Source: an uncultured Oligoflexales bacterium (GTDB lineage: Bacteria > Bdellovibrionota_B > Oligoflexia > Oligoflexales > JAPPIL01). From it: a stretch of 64,000 nt of DNA. This document shows positions 1 to 9,746 of this stretch, piece after piece (position 1 is the stretch's first letter; each line of letters begins with the position of its first letter). The stretch spans positions 248,001 through 312,000 of the forward strand of contig OY282434.1 in assembly GCA_958296095.1 (NCBI GenBank). Direction: 5' to 3'. The notes below the pieces were generated by a model, which saw nothing but the letters and a program-made list of their open reading frames with translations, was not told the origin of the DNA and ran no database searches. Position numbers and translations under genes: made by a program.

Positions 1-218
1 GCGCGCTACGCATGACTTTTTGTAACGCTCGCTGCTCTTTGTAACGCTCGCTACGCTGCTCTTTGTAACGCTCGCTACGCTGCTCTTTGTAACGCTCGCT
101 GCGCTCGCTACGCTGCTCTTTGTAACGCTCGCTTCCTAGCTCGCTGCTTGTTCTCAGGCCACTCTGCGCGCCCTCTCTGCTTGCGCCCAAGTCTCTCGGC
201 GGTTGCCCCCACCTCTTG

Positions 219-352
219 CCTACCGAGAGCCCTATGAAGGGCAGAGCGAGACCGTGCGAAAACTCGACCACAGATATTGCCATATTGCTGTCAGATTATG
301 CTTTTAGATAAAGCATGTGCCTGCACCCACTCAGGAAGAGTTTCTCGGCAGG
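219..352 (+). repeat. A unit, copy 1
   Basis: Full-length copy of 134 bp. The ends are CCTACCGAGA and TCTCGGCAGG. It has a perfect GCCCT/AGGGC hairpin just inside the left end, an AAACTC/GAGTTT stem, and the hairpin ATGCTTT-TAGAT-AAAGCAT. Confidence 0.85.
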
Positions 353-726
353 TCTGCGCCGTGGCGCGCTACGCGCTACGCGGCTCTTTGTAACGCTCGC
401 TTGCTAGCTCGCTCTTTGTTCTCAGGCCCCGTGCTATTGCGTTCAGTTTATTTCTTTGCATAGGGCATGTGCCTATACCTGTTGAGGTCGGGTTTCTCGG
501 TAGGGCTGCGACGTGGCAAGATAACGGAGATTTGCGCTAAGTGGGGTCCTTGCCCCCAAGTTTCTCGGTAGGTCTGCCCCGTGCCCAGCTGCGCTGCGCG
601 ATGCTTTTTGTATCGCTCGCTTCCTAGCTCGCTGCATGTCCTCAGACCTTTTGCTATAGCGTTCGGGCTTGCCACCTAGCCCCTTTGCCTGCCCTCAGAC
701 CTTTCGGAGGTTACCTCCACCTCTTG

Positions 727-860
727 CCTACCGAGAGCCCCATGAAGGGCACGGCAAGACCGTGCGAAAACTCGACCATAGATATTGCCATATTGTTGTC
801 AGATTATGCTTTTAGATAAAGCATGTGCCTATACCTGTTGAGGTCGGGTTTCTCGGTAGG
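727..860 (+). repeat. A unit, copy 2
   Basis: Full-length copy of 134 bp. The ends CCTACCGAGA and TCTCGGTAGG are perfectly complementary. It has GCCC/GGGC, CACGG/CCGTG and ATGCTTT/AAAGCAT hairpins. The AAACTCGACC/GGTCGGGTTT stem holds one T-G wobble. Confidence 0.87.
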
Positions 861-936
861 GCTGCGCCTCGCCAAGATAACGGTGGCATGGGCTAAGTGA
901 GGTCTGTGTCTCTCGTTATTGCATTCAAGCTTGCTC

Positions 937-3900
937 TCAAGCCTTCTCGCGGTTGCCCCCCCATCCGCCACCACCTGGTGTGGCTATGGTCAGGCGATCG
1001 CCCTTTTGCACTCTCGTTGTGGCAACACTGCCGAGCAGTTCCTCACCGCCCGCGGCACGTGTCAATACATTGCACCCTGCCAGACCCGCCTGCCCGCCCT
1101 GCAATCCCTGTGGTTGCGTCTCACGGCGTTGCGAAAGAATGTTCACTTCCATGTCCTGCAAAAATTCAAAACAACGCCTAATACCATCCCCGCCGCGATA
1201 TTTTCCCGCACCACCGCTGCCGTGGCGCACAGCATTGCTGCGCACGAGTAGTGGATAGAGCAGTTCAATGATTTCTGGGTCGGTGATCGATGAGTTAGTC
1301 ATGTGCACCTGCGTTGCGTCACGTCCGTGTTGATCTCGGCTTGCACCCCCACCGCCACCGATAGTTTCATAATACTGGAAGTTAGCATTGCCCATACTGA
1401 AGTTGTTCATCGTTCCTTGCGCGTGGGCGCAGAAGCCAAACACCTCGAACAGCAGGTCGCACAGCGATTGGCTGGTTTCAACGTTACCCGCAACCACCGC
1501 CGCGTCGGGAGGTGGATTGACGAGGCTCTGTGGAGGTAAGATGAGTTCCAGCTCACGCCCCAAGCCATCGTTGAGAGGCACATCGCTAGCCAGCAGACAA
1601 CGCAATACATATAGGCAGGCGGATTTAACCACTGCAGGGGGTGTGTTGAAATTGCCTGTATCGGCAGGACAGCTGCCACTGAAATCAAGCCGCACGCGCG
1701 GCGACTCAGGTTTGCTGAACGCGACCGTCAGCCAGCGTTGTCTATCCATCTGCACCGTTGCCTGTCGTGCAGGTAGCTGTGCCATCACTGCGCGCACTTT
1801 TGCCGTCGTGTAGCTCAGCAGTTCCTCCGCCAGAGACAGCACAGTGGGCAGGCTAGCACTGGCGATCAACTTTTCCAGCCCCTGCCTCCCTCGCGTGTTG
1901 GCGGCTAGCTGGGCACGTAGATCATGCAGGTTTTGCTGCAGATTGCGCACTGGGTAGGGGGAGCGTTGCAACAAAGTAGTTATCTCCTGCTCCAAAAACA
2001 CCTGGTTGGCGACAATCTTGCCCAGCGGAATGACCACACCGTCTTCCACCAATGTCTTGCTGTTGCTCGGCATTGAGCTGGGCGCGATGCCACCGATATC
2101 GCTGTGATGGCCGCGACTGGCAACGAAGAAGGCCAGCTCGGTGTTGGCAAGCACAGGCGTAATTACCGTAATGTCGGGCAGATGTGTGCCTCCCTGCAGG
2201 GGATGGTTCGTAATCCAAGCCTCGCCGTGATGCAGTTCATGGGACGGGACGTGGGCAACCAAGTAGCGCACGCATTCACCCATCGAGCCGAGATGCACAG
2301 GAATGTGTGGCGCACTGGTCAGCAGTTCACCGCGGGCTGTAAATATTGCACAAGAATAGTCGAGCCGTTCCTTGATGGTTACCGAATGGGCGGCATGTTT
2401 GAGCACAAAACCCATCTCCACCGCGATGGCATGCACCTTCTGGTAAAAAACTTCCCGTGCCGTCGTTGCTAGTTGGGCCGCTGGTGGGCGAGTGCGCTGC
2501 ATATGCTCCAGTGTCCAGCCGAGCGTGGTGGAAAAAGTCCCTTGCCAGCCCGCATCGACGACAATGGTCGTATGGGCATCGGCAATCAACGCCGGCCCTA
2601 CAACTACAGCATTTGCCCGTGTTCCTGCCGAATGGTGCAGTGGCACAGTCGTCATGCCCGCTTCAGGGAGATAGAGCTGCACCTCTGTTCTGGTTGGCTC
2701 GACCACGTTATCATGCTGGGTAAGGCAAAGATGTTGCGGATAAGGTCGTGGCTGTTTTGCCGCAATGGTCACATTTTCGATGACCAAATCACCCTGTGCC
2801 TTAACTCCGAACAGCTGGCGATACTGGCGATGAAATACCGCGGCAATTTTATCAAGCTGTGTTGCTTTGACCGCGATGAGGTGGTCGCTGTCGCGGCAGC
2901 GCATTTCCAGAGTGAAGACATCTTGCCGTGTGGTCGGGGGTAATTTTATCTTGTCTGCCAATGCCGCACACACGTCATCCAATTGATCTTGGGCAAGCTC
3001 GCGCAAACTGCGATGCAGTCGTTGGGTGATACGTTCGGTCTCCTCTGCCAAGCCGATGCCGAGTGCGGAGAGCACACTGGCTAGCGGGTGAACAATTATC
3101 CTGCCGATCCCTAAGCGAGCGGCGACGGCACAGCTTAACTGCGCCCCGGCCCCGCCAAAACAGAACAAGGTAAACTGCCGACAGTCGCTGCCGTTTTCAA
3201 TGCAGACCTGCCGCACTGCCAAGGCCATTTTTTCCACCGCAATGTCGATGAACCCCTGAGCCAGCTGGGCGGGATCGCCCTGTTGTGTTTTTGCCAGCTG
3301 AGCAAAGGCACGTTGCACCGCCAGCAAATCGAGACCTTGATTGTGGGTTGTGCCACAGACGGGCGGGAAAAATTCTGCCTGCATGCGTCCTAACAGCAGG
3401 TTGGCATCGGTCAGGGTCAAGACCTGCCCGCCGTTGCGATAACAGATCGGGCCTGGCACTGCGCCCGCCGACTCAGGTCCGACTAGCTGTCGCCCGTGGT
3501 CGAAGGTCAGCAGCGAACCTCCACCCGCGGCGATCGTGTGTATCGCCAGACGTGGTGTTTGCAGCAGAAAGCCCTGAAACAAGCCTTCGTGTTGCAGGCG
3601 GTAGTCGCCGTCGTAAAGGGCAATGTCGGTCGATGTGCCACCCATATCGAAAGTTATCGCCTGCTCAATGCCGTGTGCCGCGCAAATTTTTGCCGCCCCG
3701 ACCACCCCTCCCGCGGGTCCCGATAGCAGCGCGCTGTGGCCGCGAAAATCTTGCCTAGGACGCAGGCCACCCCACGACTGCATGAACAGCAGTTCATCCG
3801 TGGCAACTGTTTCCTGCAGCTGCTGCGTGTAGTGCTGCAAGCAGGGTGTCAAACTGGCCGCGATAGTCGTTGTCTCGGTGCGGGCGATATAGCGGATACG

Positions 3901-4470
3901 CGGTGAAACCTGATGACTCAAGGCAACGGTGGTAAAACCGAGCCGTTGGGCTATTTTTTCTACGGCCAATTCGTGTTGCGGGTTGCGGTAGGCATGTAGA
4001 AAACTTACTGCCAAGGCCTTGATGCCCTGTGCGCACCAGCGTGCCAACGTCGCCTGCACCATGTCTGGGTCGAGCGGAGTGAGCACTTTGCCATGGGCAT
4101 CGATGCGTTCCGTCGCCTCACCGACTGCTTCGTAAAGCGGCGCGGTTTTCTGCGGCGACAAGCTGTAAATATCGGGGCGGTTCTGGTACCTGATTGCCAA
4201 CACGTCACGCCACCCTTGCGTGACCAGCAGCGCGCTGCGTGCCCCCTTCCGCTCCAGCAGGGCATTGGTGGCGAGGGTTGTGCCTACCCGCAATTCACGG
4301 CAATGCCTGGTGCCGCTGATGGCTTGTATTCCCGCGGCAACGACCTCGCTGTCACTATGCTGTGCCGACAGCATCTTGTGTACATGCACCTGTCCTTGCG
4401 GGGAAACTGCGACAAAATCGGTGAACGTGCCACCGCGGTCAACCCAGACAGACCAACCTGAGCGTTGCAC
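937..4470 (-). CDS. 5-oxoprolinase/hydantoinase-like HyuA-HyuB fusion protein
   Basis: A one-chain HyuA+HyuB protein of 1177 residues, the arrangement of ATP-dependent 5-oxoprolinases, which open a cyclic amide in the cytoplasm at the cost of ATP. The N-terminal half shows the ATPase signatures DRGGTFTDF (about residues 11-19), GPAGGVVGA and [12 protein letters not shown]. The C-terminal half shows the HyuB signatures [12 protein letters not shown] and GHHSDIGG, and TPGGGGWG close to the end. The GTG start at 4470 overlaps the stop of the upstream glycosylase gene (TAGTG), so translation is probably coupled. It is the last gene of a four-gene run. The final few codons (residues after GGWGG) and the stop match island repeat sequence, so the natural C-terminus may have been replaced. 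The exact substrate (5-oxoproline, a hydantoin or another lactam) cannot be told from sequence. Confidence 0.9.
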   Translation of the reverse strand: MQRSGWSVWVDRGGTFTDFVAVSPQGQVHVHKMLSAQHSDSEVVAAGIQAISGTRHCRELRVGTTLATNALLERKGARSALLVTQGWRDVLAIRYQNRPDIYSLSPQKTAPLYEAVGEATERIDAHGKVLTPLDPDMVQATLARWCAQGIKALAVSFLHAYRNPQHELAVEKIAQRLGFTTVALSHQVSPRIRYIARTETTTIAASLTPCLQHYTQQLQETVATDELLFMQSWGGLRPRQDFRGHSALLSGPAGGVVGAAKICAAHGIEQAITFDMGGTSTDIALYDGDYRLQHEGLFQGFLLQTPRLAIHTIAAGGGSLLTFDHGRQLVGPESAGAVPGPICYRNGGQVLTLTDANLLLGRMQAEFFPPVCGTTHNQGLDLLAVQRAFAQLAKTQQGDPAQLAQGFIDIAVEKMALAVRQVCIENGSDCRQFTLFCFGGAGAQLSCAVAARLGIGRIIVHPLASVLSALGIGLAEETERITQRLHRSLRELAQDQLDDVCAALADKIKLPPTTRQDVFTLEMRCRDSDHLIAVKATQLDKIAAVFHRQYRQLFGVKAQGDLVIENVTIAAKQPRPYPQHLCLTQHDNVVEPTRTEVQLYLPEAGMTTVPLHHSAGTRANAVVVGPALIADAHTTIVVDAGWQGTFSTTLGWTLEHMQRTRPPAAQLATTAREVFYQKVHAIAVEMGFVLKHAAHSVTIKERLDYSCAIFTARGELLTSAPHIPVHLGSMGECVRYLVAHVPSHELHHGEAWITNHPLQGGTHLPDITVITPVLANTELAFFVASRGHHSDIGGIAPSSMPSNSKTLVEDGVVIPLGKIVANQVFLEQEITTLLQRSPYPVRNLQQNLHDLRAQLAANTRGRQGLEKLIASASLPTVLSLAEELLSYTTAKVRAVMAQLPARQATVQMDRQRWLTVAFSKPESPRVRLDFSGSCPADTGNFNTPPAVVKSACLYVLRCLLASDVPLNDGLGRELELILPPQSLVNPPPDAAVVAGNVETSQSLCDLLFEVFGFCAHAQGTMNNFSMGNANFQYYETIGGGGGASRDQHGRDATQVHMTNSSITDPEIIELLYPLLVRSNAVRHGSGGAGKYRGGDGIRRCFEFLQDMEVNILSQRRETQPQGLQGGQAGLAGCNVLTRAAGGEELLGSVATTRVQKGDRLTIATPGGGGWGGNREKA

Positions 4471-5105
4471 TAGTTGTCCTTAACAAAACGCATCAACATC
4501 TGCATGTCCTCCCACACGGCACGTTTTTGGGCGGGGTTGCGCAGCAGATAGGCGGGGTGGTAGGTGCAGAGCAGCGGCAGTCCTTGCCAACGATGCCAGC
4601 GGCCGCGCAACTTGCCGATGCTTTGCTCGCAGGCCAGTAGTGTTTGTGCCGCAACTGCACCGAGCGCGCAGAGGGCGCGTGGCTGAATAATTTGCAGTTG
4701 CTTGAGCAAGAACGGAGTGCAGTTGCTGATCTCTGACGGCAAGGGATTGCGGTTGCGGGGTGGGCGACATTTCAAAATGTTAGCGATGTAAACATCCTGC
4801 CGCGTCCAGTTGCAGGCCTCGAGAATGCGGTCGAGCAATTGTCCGGCCCTGCCGACAAACGGCTCGCCCTGTCGATCTTCATCGGCGCCAGGAGCTTCGC
4901 CGATAAAGCATACTTCTGGAGCGGGATGGCCGACACCGAACACCGTCTTGTGCCGGTGCCGCGCTAATTCCCCACAGCTGGTGCAGACGGCAACTTTCTC
5001 TTGCACCAGTTGCAACGCCTCCTGCTTTTCCGCCGCACAGACGTTTGCTTGTGGGTCGGAGAGCGCAGCAAAATAATGTGCCTCATCCCGCGGCGGCTCG
5101 TTCAA
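4470..5105 (-). CDS. Family 4 uracil-DNA glycosylase (iron-sulfur type)
   Basis: 211 residues, of the family that removes uracil from DNA and starts base excision repair. The motifs are [20 protein letters not shown] (active-site region), the cysteine pair CTSC at about residues 41-44, further cysteines in [10 protein letters not shown] and SNCTPF that fit the four-cysteine 4Fe-4S pattern, and the late motif [11 protein letters not shown]. Its TTG start overlaps the TGA of the upstream biotin carrier gene (TTGA), and its stop overlaps the next gene. A repair gene between biotin-dependent and oxoprolinase-like genes is an odd placement, but the overlaps leave little doubt that they are cotranscribed. 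Confidence 0.93.
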   Translation of the reverse strand: MNEPPRDEAHYFAALSDPQANVCAAEKQEALQLVQEKVAVCTSCGELARHRHKTVFGVGHPAPEVCFIGEAPGADEDRQGEPFVGRAGQLLDRILEACNWTRQDVYIANILKCRPPRNRNPLPSEISNCTPFLLKQLQIIQPRALCALGAVAAQTLLACEQSIGKLRGRWHRWQGLPLLCTYHPAYLLRNPAQKRAVWEDMQMLMRFVKDN

Positions 5106-5743
5106 TGCTCTCTCCGTAACGACAACAGCACATCGCCGCGCCGCACAGCATCGCCAACTTTGACGTTAAGGGCCGCAACTACACCACGGCCCTCAGCTTG
5201 CACGACATTTTCCATCTTCATGGCCTCAATAATCAGCAGCGCGTTACCCTCTTGCACCTCAGCATCTTTGGTCACCAAAACCTTGATGATCTTGCCTGTC
5301 AAGGGAGATACGACCTCGTTGGCCTGCATGCTATCCGCTCTCGGTGTTGACACAGCCACCGCTGCAAGTCCAACTTCAGCGTGGCAGCTCTGCACCTGGC
5401 CAGCCCGCGTCGCATACAGCACCTGCACTTCACAACGCCCGTGCGCTAACGATGACCGTGCCTGTGCCAACAGCGTCAAATTTTCTTCAAGGCACAAGCC
5501 GCCACCGATGTCACGCAACAACAGCAGATGCCGTCCTTGCCACACACAATCCACTCGCGTCGCGCCGCGCTCAGGCTCACGCTCTAGCTCCCTGCTGCTT
5601 GCCGCGGGCTGGCCGCTCAAGCTGTCTTGCTGGTGGCTCACGGCGCGCTCAATTTCCGCAGTGAAGGGCACACCTTGGCTGAGCTGGGGCGGCAAGCTGC
5701 AATGCTGTGTCTTGTCTGCGCTAATTTGCACCTGCCACCTCAC
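5102..5743 (-). CDS. Biotin carboxyl carrier protein
   Basis: 213 residues. The C-terminal 75 residues form a biotinyl domain with the canonical EAMKMEN motif; Lys176 is the expected biotinylation site, 37 residues before the end as usual. The first 130 residues do not match a domain I recognise and could be the linker and BCCP-type accessory region of acyl-CoA carboxylase alpha chains. The GTG start overlaps the TGA of the upstream biotin carboxylase (GTGA) behind a strong ACGGAGGT Shine-Dalgarno sequence. It presumably carries carboxybiotin from the adjacent carboxylase to a carboxyltransferase that is not encoded in this window. Confidence 0.92.
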   Translation of the reverse strand: MRWQVQISADKTQHCSLPPQLSQGVPFTAEIERAVSHQQDSLSGQPAASSRELEREPERGATRVDCVWQGRHLLLLRDIGGGLCLEENLTLLAQARSSLAHGRCEVQVLYATRAGQVQSCHAEVGLAAVAVSTPRADSMQANEVVSPLTGKIIKVLVTKDAEVQEGNALLIIEAMKMENVVQAEGRGVVAALNVKVGDAVRRGDVLLSLRREH

Positions 5744-7137
5744 GCGGCACCTCCGTTCACCAACACGGCCAGCAGTGCCGCGTGCTGATCGTGGCTAAAA
5801 TTGCGGGTTGCCATGGTGTCGAGAAATGTCGTGTCAAAATTACCTTGGCGAAACTCTTCCTGCTCGAGCAGCAGACGATGATAGGCGGCAGTTGTCGGCA
5901 CACCTTCGATGTGTAATTCCTGCAAGGCACGGCAGGCACGGGCAATGGCTTCATCGCGATCACGTCCTTGACAGATAATTTTAGCCAGCAGCGAGTCAAA
6001 TTCCGCCGGCACACGATAGCCGCGATAGATGTGCGAGTCGACCCGCACGAATGCTCCTGCGGGCCACGCTAGTTCGGTAATGCGGCCCGGGCATGGCAAG
6101 AAATTACGCTGGGCATCTTCGCAGTTGATACGCACTTCGATGGCGTGACCGTGCAAGGTGATGTCTTCTTGGGCGAGGGTTAATTTTTCGCCTGCAGCCA
6201 CGGCGATCTGCTCCTTGATCAAGTCGATGCCCGTTACCATTTCGCTGACAGGATGCTCAACTTGAATGCGGGTGTTGACTTCCATGAAGTAGCATTCGTC
6301 GGGGCTGGCACAGATAAATTCAACCGTGCCCACGCCGCGATAATTGACCGCCCGCGCCGCTTGCACCGCTAGTGTGCCGAGCTTTGTTCGTTGCGCGGTG
6401 TTGAGATAACAGCTCGGTGCTTCCTCTAAAATTTTTTGGTAACGACGTTGCAGGGAGCAGTCACGTTCGTAAAGGTGCACGACGTTGCCGTGGTGGTCGG
6501 CAAGAATTTGCACTTCGATGTGCCGCGGGCGGGGCAATTTTTTTTCCCACAGCAAGGTGTTGTCGCCGAAATAATTTTGGGCGGCACGTTGACAGGCGGC
6601 AAACGCGGCAGGCAATTCATCCGCGCCGTTGACGGCACGAATGCCCTTACCCCCTCCGCCGAGAGCAGCTTTCAGCAAGATCGGATAGGCATCGGGAGGT
6701 ACGTCGATTTCTTCAACCTGTTGCAGGGCCTGAGCAGTGCCGGGCACGGTCGGGATACCATGTGCCGCCAATGCTTGCTTGGCACGGAGCTTGTCGCCCA
6801 GTAATCGCACGACCTCAGCGCTAGGGCCGATGAAAATTAACCCTGCGTCTTCTACGGCCTGCACGAAATCACCGTTTTCGGACAGGAAGCCATAGCCTGG
6901 GTGCACGGCATCGCAACCGCTGCGTTTAGCAACCTCGACGAGCAGGGTGTGGTGCAAGTAGGTCTCTGCTAAGCTCGCCCCCTGAAGATGCACAGCAAAG
7001 TCACAGCAAAAGCGGTGCATGCTGTCAGCATCGGCATGGTTGTAGACCGCGACTGTCTCGATGCCTAGTTCTTGAGCCGAGCGCGCCACACGCACGGCAA
7101 TCTCGCCGCGGTTGGCGATGAGAATACGTTTGATAAT
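5740..7137 (-). CDS. Biotin carboxylase subunit
   Basis: About 466 residues from the start chosen. It is an ATP-grasp enzyme that carboxylates biotin on the carrier protein encoded next to it. The N-terminal KRILIANRGEIAVRVARSAQ, the glycine-rich ATP loop LGGGGKGIRAV, EVQILADHHGN, ERDCSLQRRYQK and the catalytic MEVNTRIQVEHPVSEM are all intact. The frame stays open to 7242, but family members begin at MIKRILIANRGE, and here that methionine position is ATT at 7137, seven bases after an AAAGG Shine-Dalgarno. The canonical options (ATG 7209, GTG 7242) lack a ribosome site and add unmatched residues. It is the first gene of the four-gene run. An acetyl-CoA, propionyl-CoA or other acyl-CoA carboxylase is possible. 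Confidence 0.95.
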   Translation of the reverse strand: MIKRILIANRGEIAVRVARSAQELGIETVAVYNHADADSMHRFCCDFAVHLQGASLAETYLHHTLLVEVAKRSGCDAVHPGYGFLSENGDFVQAVEDAGLIFIGPSAEVVRLLGDKLRAKQALAAHGIPTVPGTAQALQQVEEIDVPPDAYPILLKAALGGGGKGIRAVNGADELPAAFAACQRAAQNYFGDNTLLWEKKLPRPRHIEVQILADHHGNVVHLYERDCSLQRRYQKILEEAPSCYLNTAQRTKLGTLAVQAARAVNYRGVGTVEFICASPDECYFMEVNTRIQVEHPVSEMVTGIDLIKEQIAVAAGEKLTLAQEDITLHGHAIEVRINCEDAQRNFLPCPGRITELAWPAGAFVRVDSHIYRGYRVPAEFDSLLAKIICQGRDRDEAIARACRALQELHIEGVPTTAAYHRLLLEQEEFRQGNFDTTFLDTMATRNFSHDQHAALLAVLVNGGAA

Positions 7138-7294
7138 AGCTGTGCCTTTCCGCCTGCTTCTATGAGCAACGTGGCATTTACCAAAAAACAAGTCTGTCAA
7201 CAACGGCATTATCAGGTGGCCCGATTGAGTTGTTAACGCCACAAAAATCAGTGTGCACTAGCTCGATTATTCTCCACAATCAGAGAAAAGTCTG

Positions 7295-8629
7295 GTGGCG
7301 ACGATGTGGTTTAATGGTTGGACGGGGGGTTTTCTCGCGGGAGTAGTGTTGGCAAAAATTTTCCCCCTGCCCCTGCTGCCATGGCCTGTGTTGGTATTTG
7401 GCTTGTCTTTGTTGGTGTTGCCTGCCTGCCGCTGGCGGCTGTGGTTGTGGGTTATATGTGGTTTTGGCGGGGGCAGTTTCCACAGTGCACCTTTTCCCCA
7501 ACAACCGCTGACAGTTGTGCACAGCACTCAGCACAACCCGCTGCAATTTTTTTTCAGCGACATCATCGTTGCTGATGGCTCACATAAGCGCTGGCAAGTG
7601 CGTGGCCATCCTGACAGCCAGGGCCGGGTGGCCGACGTTGATGCTAAGCAGCACTATTTTGTTTTTGCCCGTCCGCCGCGCATGCGTGCACAGGACACGG
7701 ACTTAGCCCCAGCTGTCGTGCTAACACCACGCCTGCACCTGCTGCACAACACCGATAATCTGCAAGAACCAGTGCGCAGTTGGATTGCCAGCATTACGCT
7801 CGGCACCAGCAAGCAGATGCCCAGCTCGCTGCGCGATTCATTCCGCCTGCTAGGGCTGTTCCACATTCTCGTCATCAGCGGGCTGCATATCACCATCCTT
7901 GCCGTCGGCGCTAAAAGAAGCATCGACCTGGCCCTGCGCACTTTCTACATCGTGCGTCTACTAACTCCGATGACGTGGCTCTGGCTCACAAAAATCACTA
8001 GCTTGCTCAGTTGCCTGCTGATTCTCCTCTATGGCTGCATGGTGGGCTTCTCCCCGCCAGCACAACGTGCGGTGCTTATCTTCATCGTGCATCAAGGCTA
8101 TGCGTTATGGGAGAACCGTTCCACTATGACCCAGAAAATCAAGCTGGGGCTTTTTCTGCAGATGTGCCTCTTCCCCATCGGTTTTCTGTGCGATTCGCTA
8201 CTGCTCAGCTGGGGGGCTTACCTGATCGTGCTGCACTGCTTTCAGGAGGTTAAGTATGCGAAATCGCTAGGTGGCAAGCTCGCCGCCCTGCTGCGCGGGC
8301 AGTTGGTCATTAGTGGCCTTATTATCTGTTTTTTCAAGGAGTTAAGCCTGCTGGCAATCCCGCTCAACCTCCTGCTGTTGCCACTCACACCCTACGTTGT
8401 CATGAGCGGCTTCCTGCTCCTGCTATTGCCGCCACACACGACGATGGCACTTTGGATCGAGCAGTCGCATCTGTTCTTTCTGCAACAAATTGCAACTCTA
8501 GCCGAAATAGCTTCTACTTACAGCTGGTTAACTATCAACATCGGCAACAGCGTGCCGCTACAGGTTGCTCTGTTTGTCGTTTTGGTCATTATGGTGTTAA
8601 GTCGAACTGCATTTGTGACGAAAAGGTGA
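7295..8629 (+). CDS. ComEC/Rec2-family membrane protein lacking the nuclease domain
   Basis: 444 residues with several hydrophobic segments. The diagnostic ComEC core motif is present at about residues 185-210 (FRLLGLFHILVISGLHITIL), followed by the transmembrane competence region. In competent bacteria this protein forms the inner-membrane channel for incoming single-stranded DNA. The protein ends after the membrane domain: the C-terminal metallo-beta-lactamase domain of full-length ComEC (usually 700-800 residues in all) is missing, as in several short homologs. The start is GTG 7295 or ATG 7304. The response regulator gene follows 24 bases later and is probably cotranscribed. Confidence 0.85.
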   Translation: MATMWFNGWTGGFLAGVVLAKIFPLPLLPWPVLVFGLSLLVLPACRWRLWLWVICGFGGGSFHSAPFPQQPLTVVHSTQHNPLQFFFSDIIVADGSHKRWQVRGHPDSQGRVADVDAKQHYFVFARPPRMRAQDTDLAPAVVLTPRLHLLHNTDNLQEPVRSWIASITLGTSKQMPSSLRDSFRLLGLFHILVISGLHITILAVGAKRSIDLALRTFYIVRLLTPMTWLWLTKITSLLSCLLILLYGCMVGFSPPAQRAVLIFIVHQGYALWENRSTMTQKIKLGLFLQMCLFPIGFLCDSLLLSWGAYLIVLHCFQEVKYAKSLGGKLAALLRGQLVISGLIICFFKELSLLAIPLNLLLLPLTPYVVMSGFLLLLLPPHTTMALWIEQSHLFFLQQIATLAEIASTYSWLTINIGNSVPLQVALFVVLVIMVLSRTAFVTKR

Positions 8630-8653
8630 GAGGAGCGATGTTAGGAGGGACAA

Positions 8654-9073
8654 TTGAACCGTGCAAACAATTGGGAAGGTCGAAGGATTCTTGTTGTTGA
8701 TGACTCGAAGGTGGTCAGGGATTCCGTGAGCAGAATTTACACCGAGGCAGGCTTGAGTGTCTGTGGCGAGGTGGAAAATGGAGTGCTGGCACTGGAATTC
8801 TTGGAAAAAAACCAGGTGGATCTGCTCAGCCTCGACGTGATCATGCCGGAGATGAATGGCATTGATTGCTTGCGTAGGGTTACGAGTATGGGCCTGCCGC
8901 TACAGACGATTTTTCTCAGCTGCCTGTTCGACGACCGCAGGGTAGTGGCACGGCTACAGGAGGAATTCCCTGAGGTAGCTTTCCTGAGCAAGCCACTGAC
9001 CTGGGAAGGCCTCGAACAAGCGCGGCAATACCTCTCTGGAGCAGGACGCGTGGGGATGTCGCTGAGCGCTTGA
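8654..9073 (+). CDS. Stand-alone CheY-like response regulator
   Basis: 139 residues, a single receiver domain without an output domain. Asp16/Asp17 form the acidic pocket (LVVDDSK), Asp61 in SLDVIMPEMNGID is the phosphoacceptor, and Lys113 in LSKPLT is the conserved lysine. The family switches partners (motor, kinase or diguanylate systems) when phosphorylated; the partner here is unknown and no histidine kinase is nearby. The start is TTG at 8654, five bases after the strong site AGGAGG. It follows the comEC-like gene, and island 2 begins about 15 bases after its stop. Confidence 0.93.
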   Translation: MNRANNWEGRRILVVDDSKVVRDSVSRIYTEAGLSVCGEVENGVLALEFLEKNQVDLLSLDVIMPEMNGIDCLRRVTSMGLPLQTIFLSCLFDDRRVVARLQEEFPEVAFLSKPLTWEGLEQARQYLSGAGRVGMSLSA

Positions 9074-9281
9074 TGCTGAGCTTGGGTAAGTAGGGAGCTA
9101 GCAAGCGGCAAAAAGTCCAGCGAGCGTAGCGAGCTAGCAAGCGGCAAAAAGTCCAGCGAGCGTAGCGAGAGGGGCCTGAGGGCAAGCCTGAACGCAGTAA
9201 CGAGAGGTCTGAGGACAGGGAGCGAGCTAGGAAGCGAGCGATACAAAAAGTCGTGCGCAGCGCAGCTGGGCACGGTGCAGC

Positions 9282-9418
9282 CCTACCGAGAAACTCGCCC
9301 TAAAATAGGTTGTGAGCACATGCCTTGTGCAAAAAAATAGCCTGGTTGCAGTGTTGGCAGTATTTATGGTCGAGTTTTCGTACGGCCTCACCGTGCCGTT
9401 CATGGAGCTCTCGGTGAG
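9282..9418 (-). repeat. A unit, copy 3 (minus orientation)
   Basis: Full-length copy of 137 bp in reverse orientation. Read on the minus strand, its ends are CTCACCGAGA and TCTCGGTAGG. The inner stem is AAACTCG/CGAGTTT, and a CCTA/TAGG hairpin sits near the 3' end. The A-T-rich version of the central hairpin is poorly paired here. Confidence 0.83.
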
Positions 9419-9519
9419 CAAGAGGTGTGGGCAGCCGCCAAGAGACTTGGGTCAAGCCTGAACGCAATACAGGGAGACCTGAGCGCAAGCAGCGAGCTAG
9501 AAAGCGAGCGTTATAAAAA

Positions 9520-9645
9520 AGCAGCGTAGCGTAGCGCGTAGCGCAAGCAGCGAGCTAGAAAGCGAGCGGGACAAAAAAGCAGCGTAGCGCAGCGCAGCGT
9601 AGCGTAGCGTAGCGCAGCGTAGCGCAGCGCGCAGCGCGCAGCGCA
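9520..9645. repeat. Degenerate AGCGY microsatellite
   Basis: Long run of five-base units AGCGT/AGCGC with interspersed AGCGAGC blocks, densest at 9590-9645. Simple repeats of this kind change length easily by slippage. It lies 100-200 bp upstream of the murD coding region. Confidence 0.8.
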
Positions 9646-9746
9646 GCCTCAACCTTGTGCTGTAGGATGAATTGCACTACAACGCCGCGGTGGTTGTGAG
9701 GTTGGCAGGGTGCACCTCACCCGCACCCCAGATAGAGAGGCTTGCG

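Larger units (their letters stand above)
1..957. repeat. Repeat island 1 (no gene)
   Basis: This gene-free stretch is a mosaic of the modules found in all eight islands. Short D units (TTTTTGTAACGCTCGC joined to GCTCGCT runs) fill about 1-160, 366-430 and 590-640. Full A units lie at 219-352 and 727-860 in plus orientation. A 3' half A unit lies at about 447-514, fused to a C unit, and a stub of the A unit 3' end lies near 561-572. The island runs off the left edge, and its right edge forms the 3' end of the oxoprolinase-like gene. Confidence 0.9.
9088..9690. repeat. Repeat island 2 (no gene)
   Basis: Starts with two tandem copies of a 37-bp D-type segment (about 9096-9170). C and D units and a minus-orientation A unit (9282-9418) follow, then a run of degenerate five-base AGCGY repeats at about 9520-9645, and last a 41-bp element at 9647-9687 that recurs at 36256-36296. 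It separates the response regulator gene from murD. Confidence 0.88.

Noticed and set aside
897..1813. Overlapping plus-strand reading frames of 94-141 codons
   Set aside because: They lie antisense to the well-supported oxoprolinase-like gene, lack ribosome sites and show no conserved motifs.
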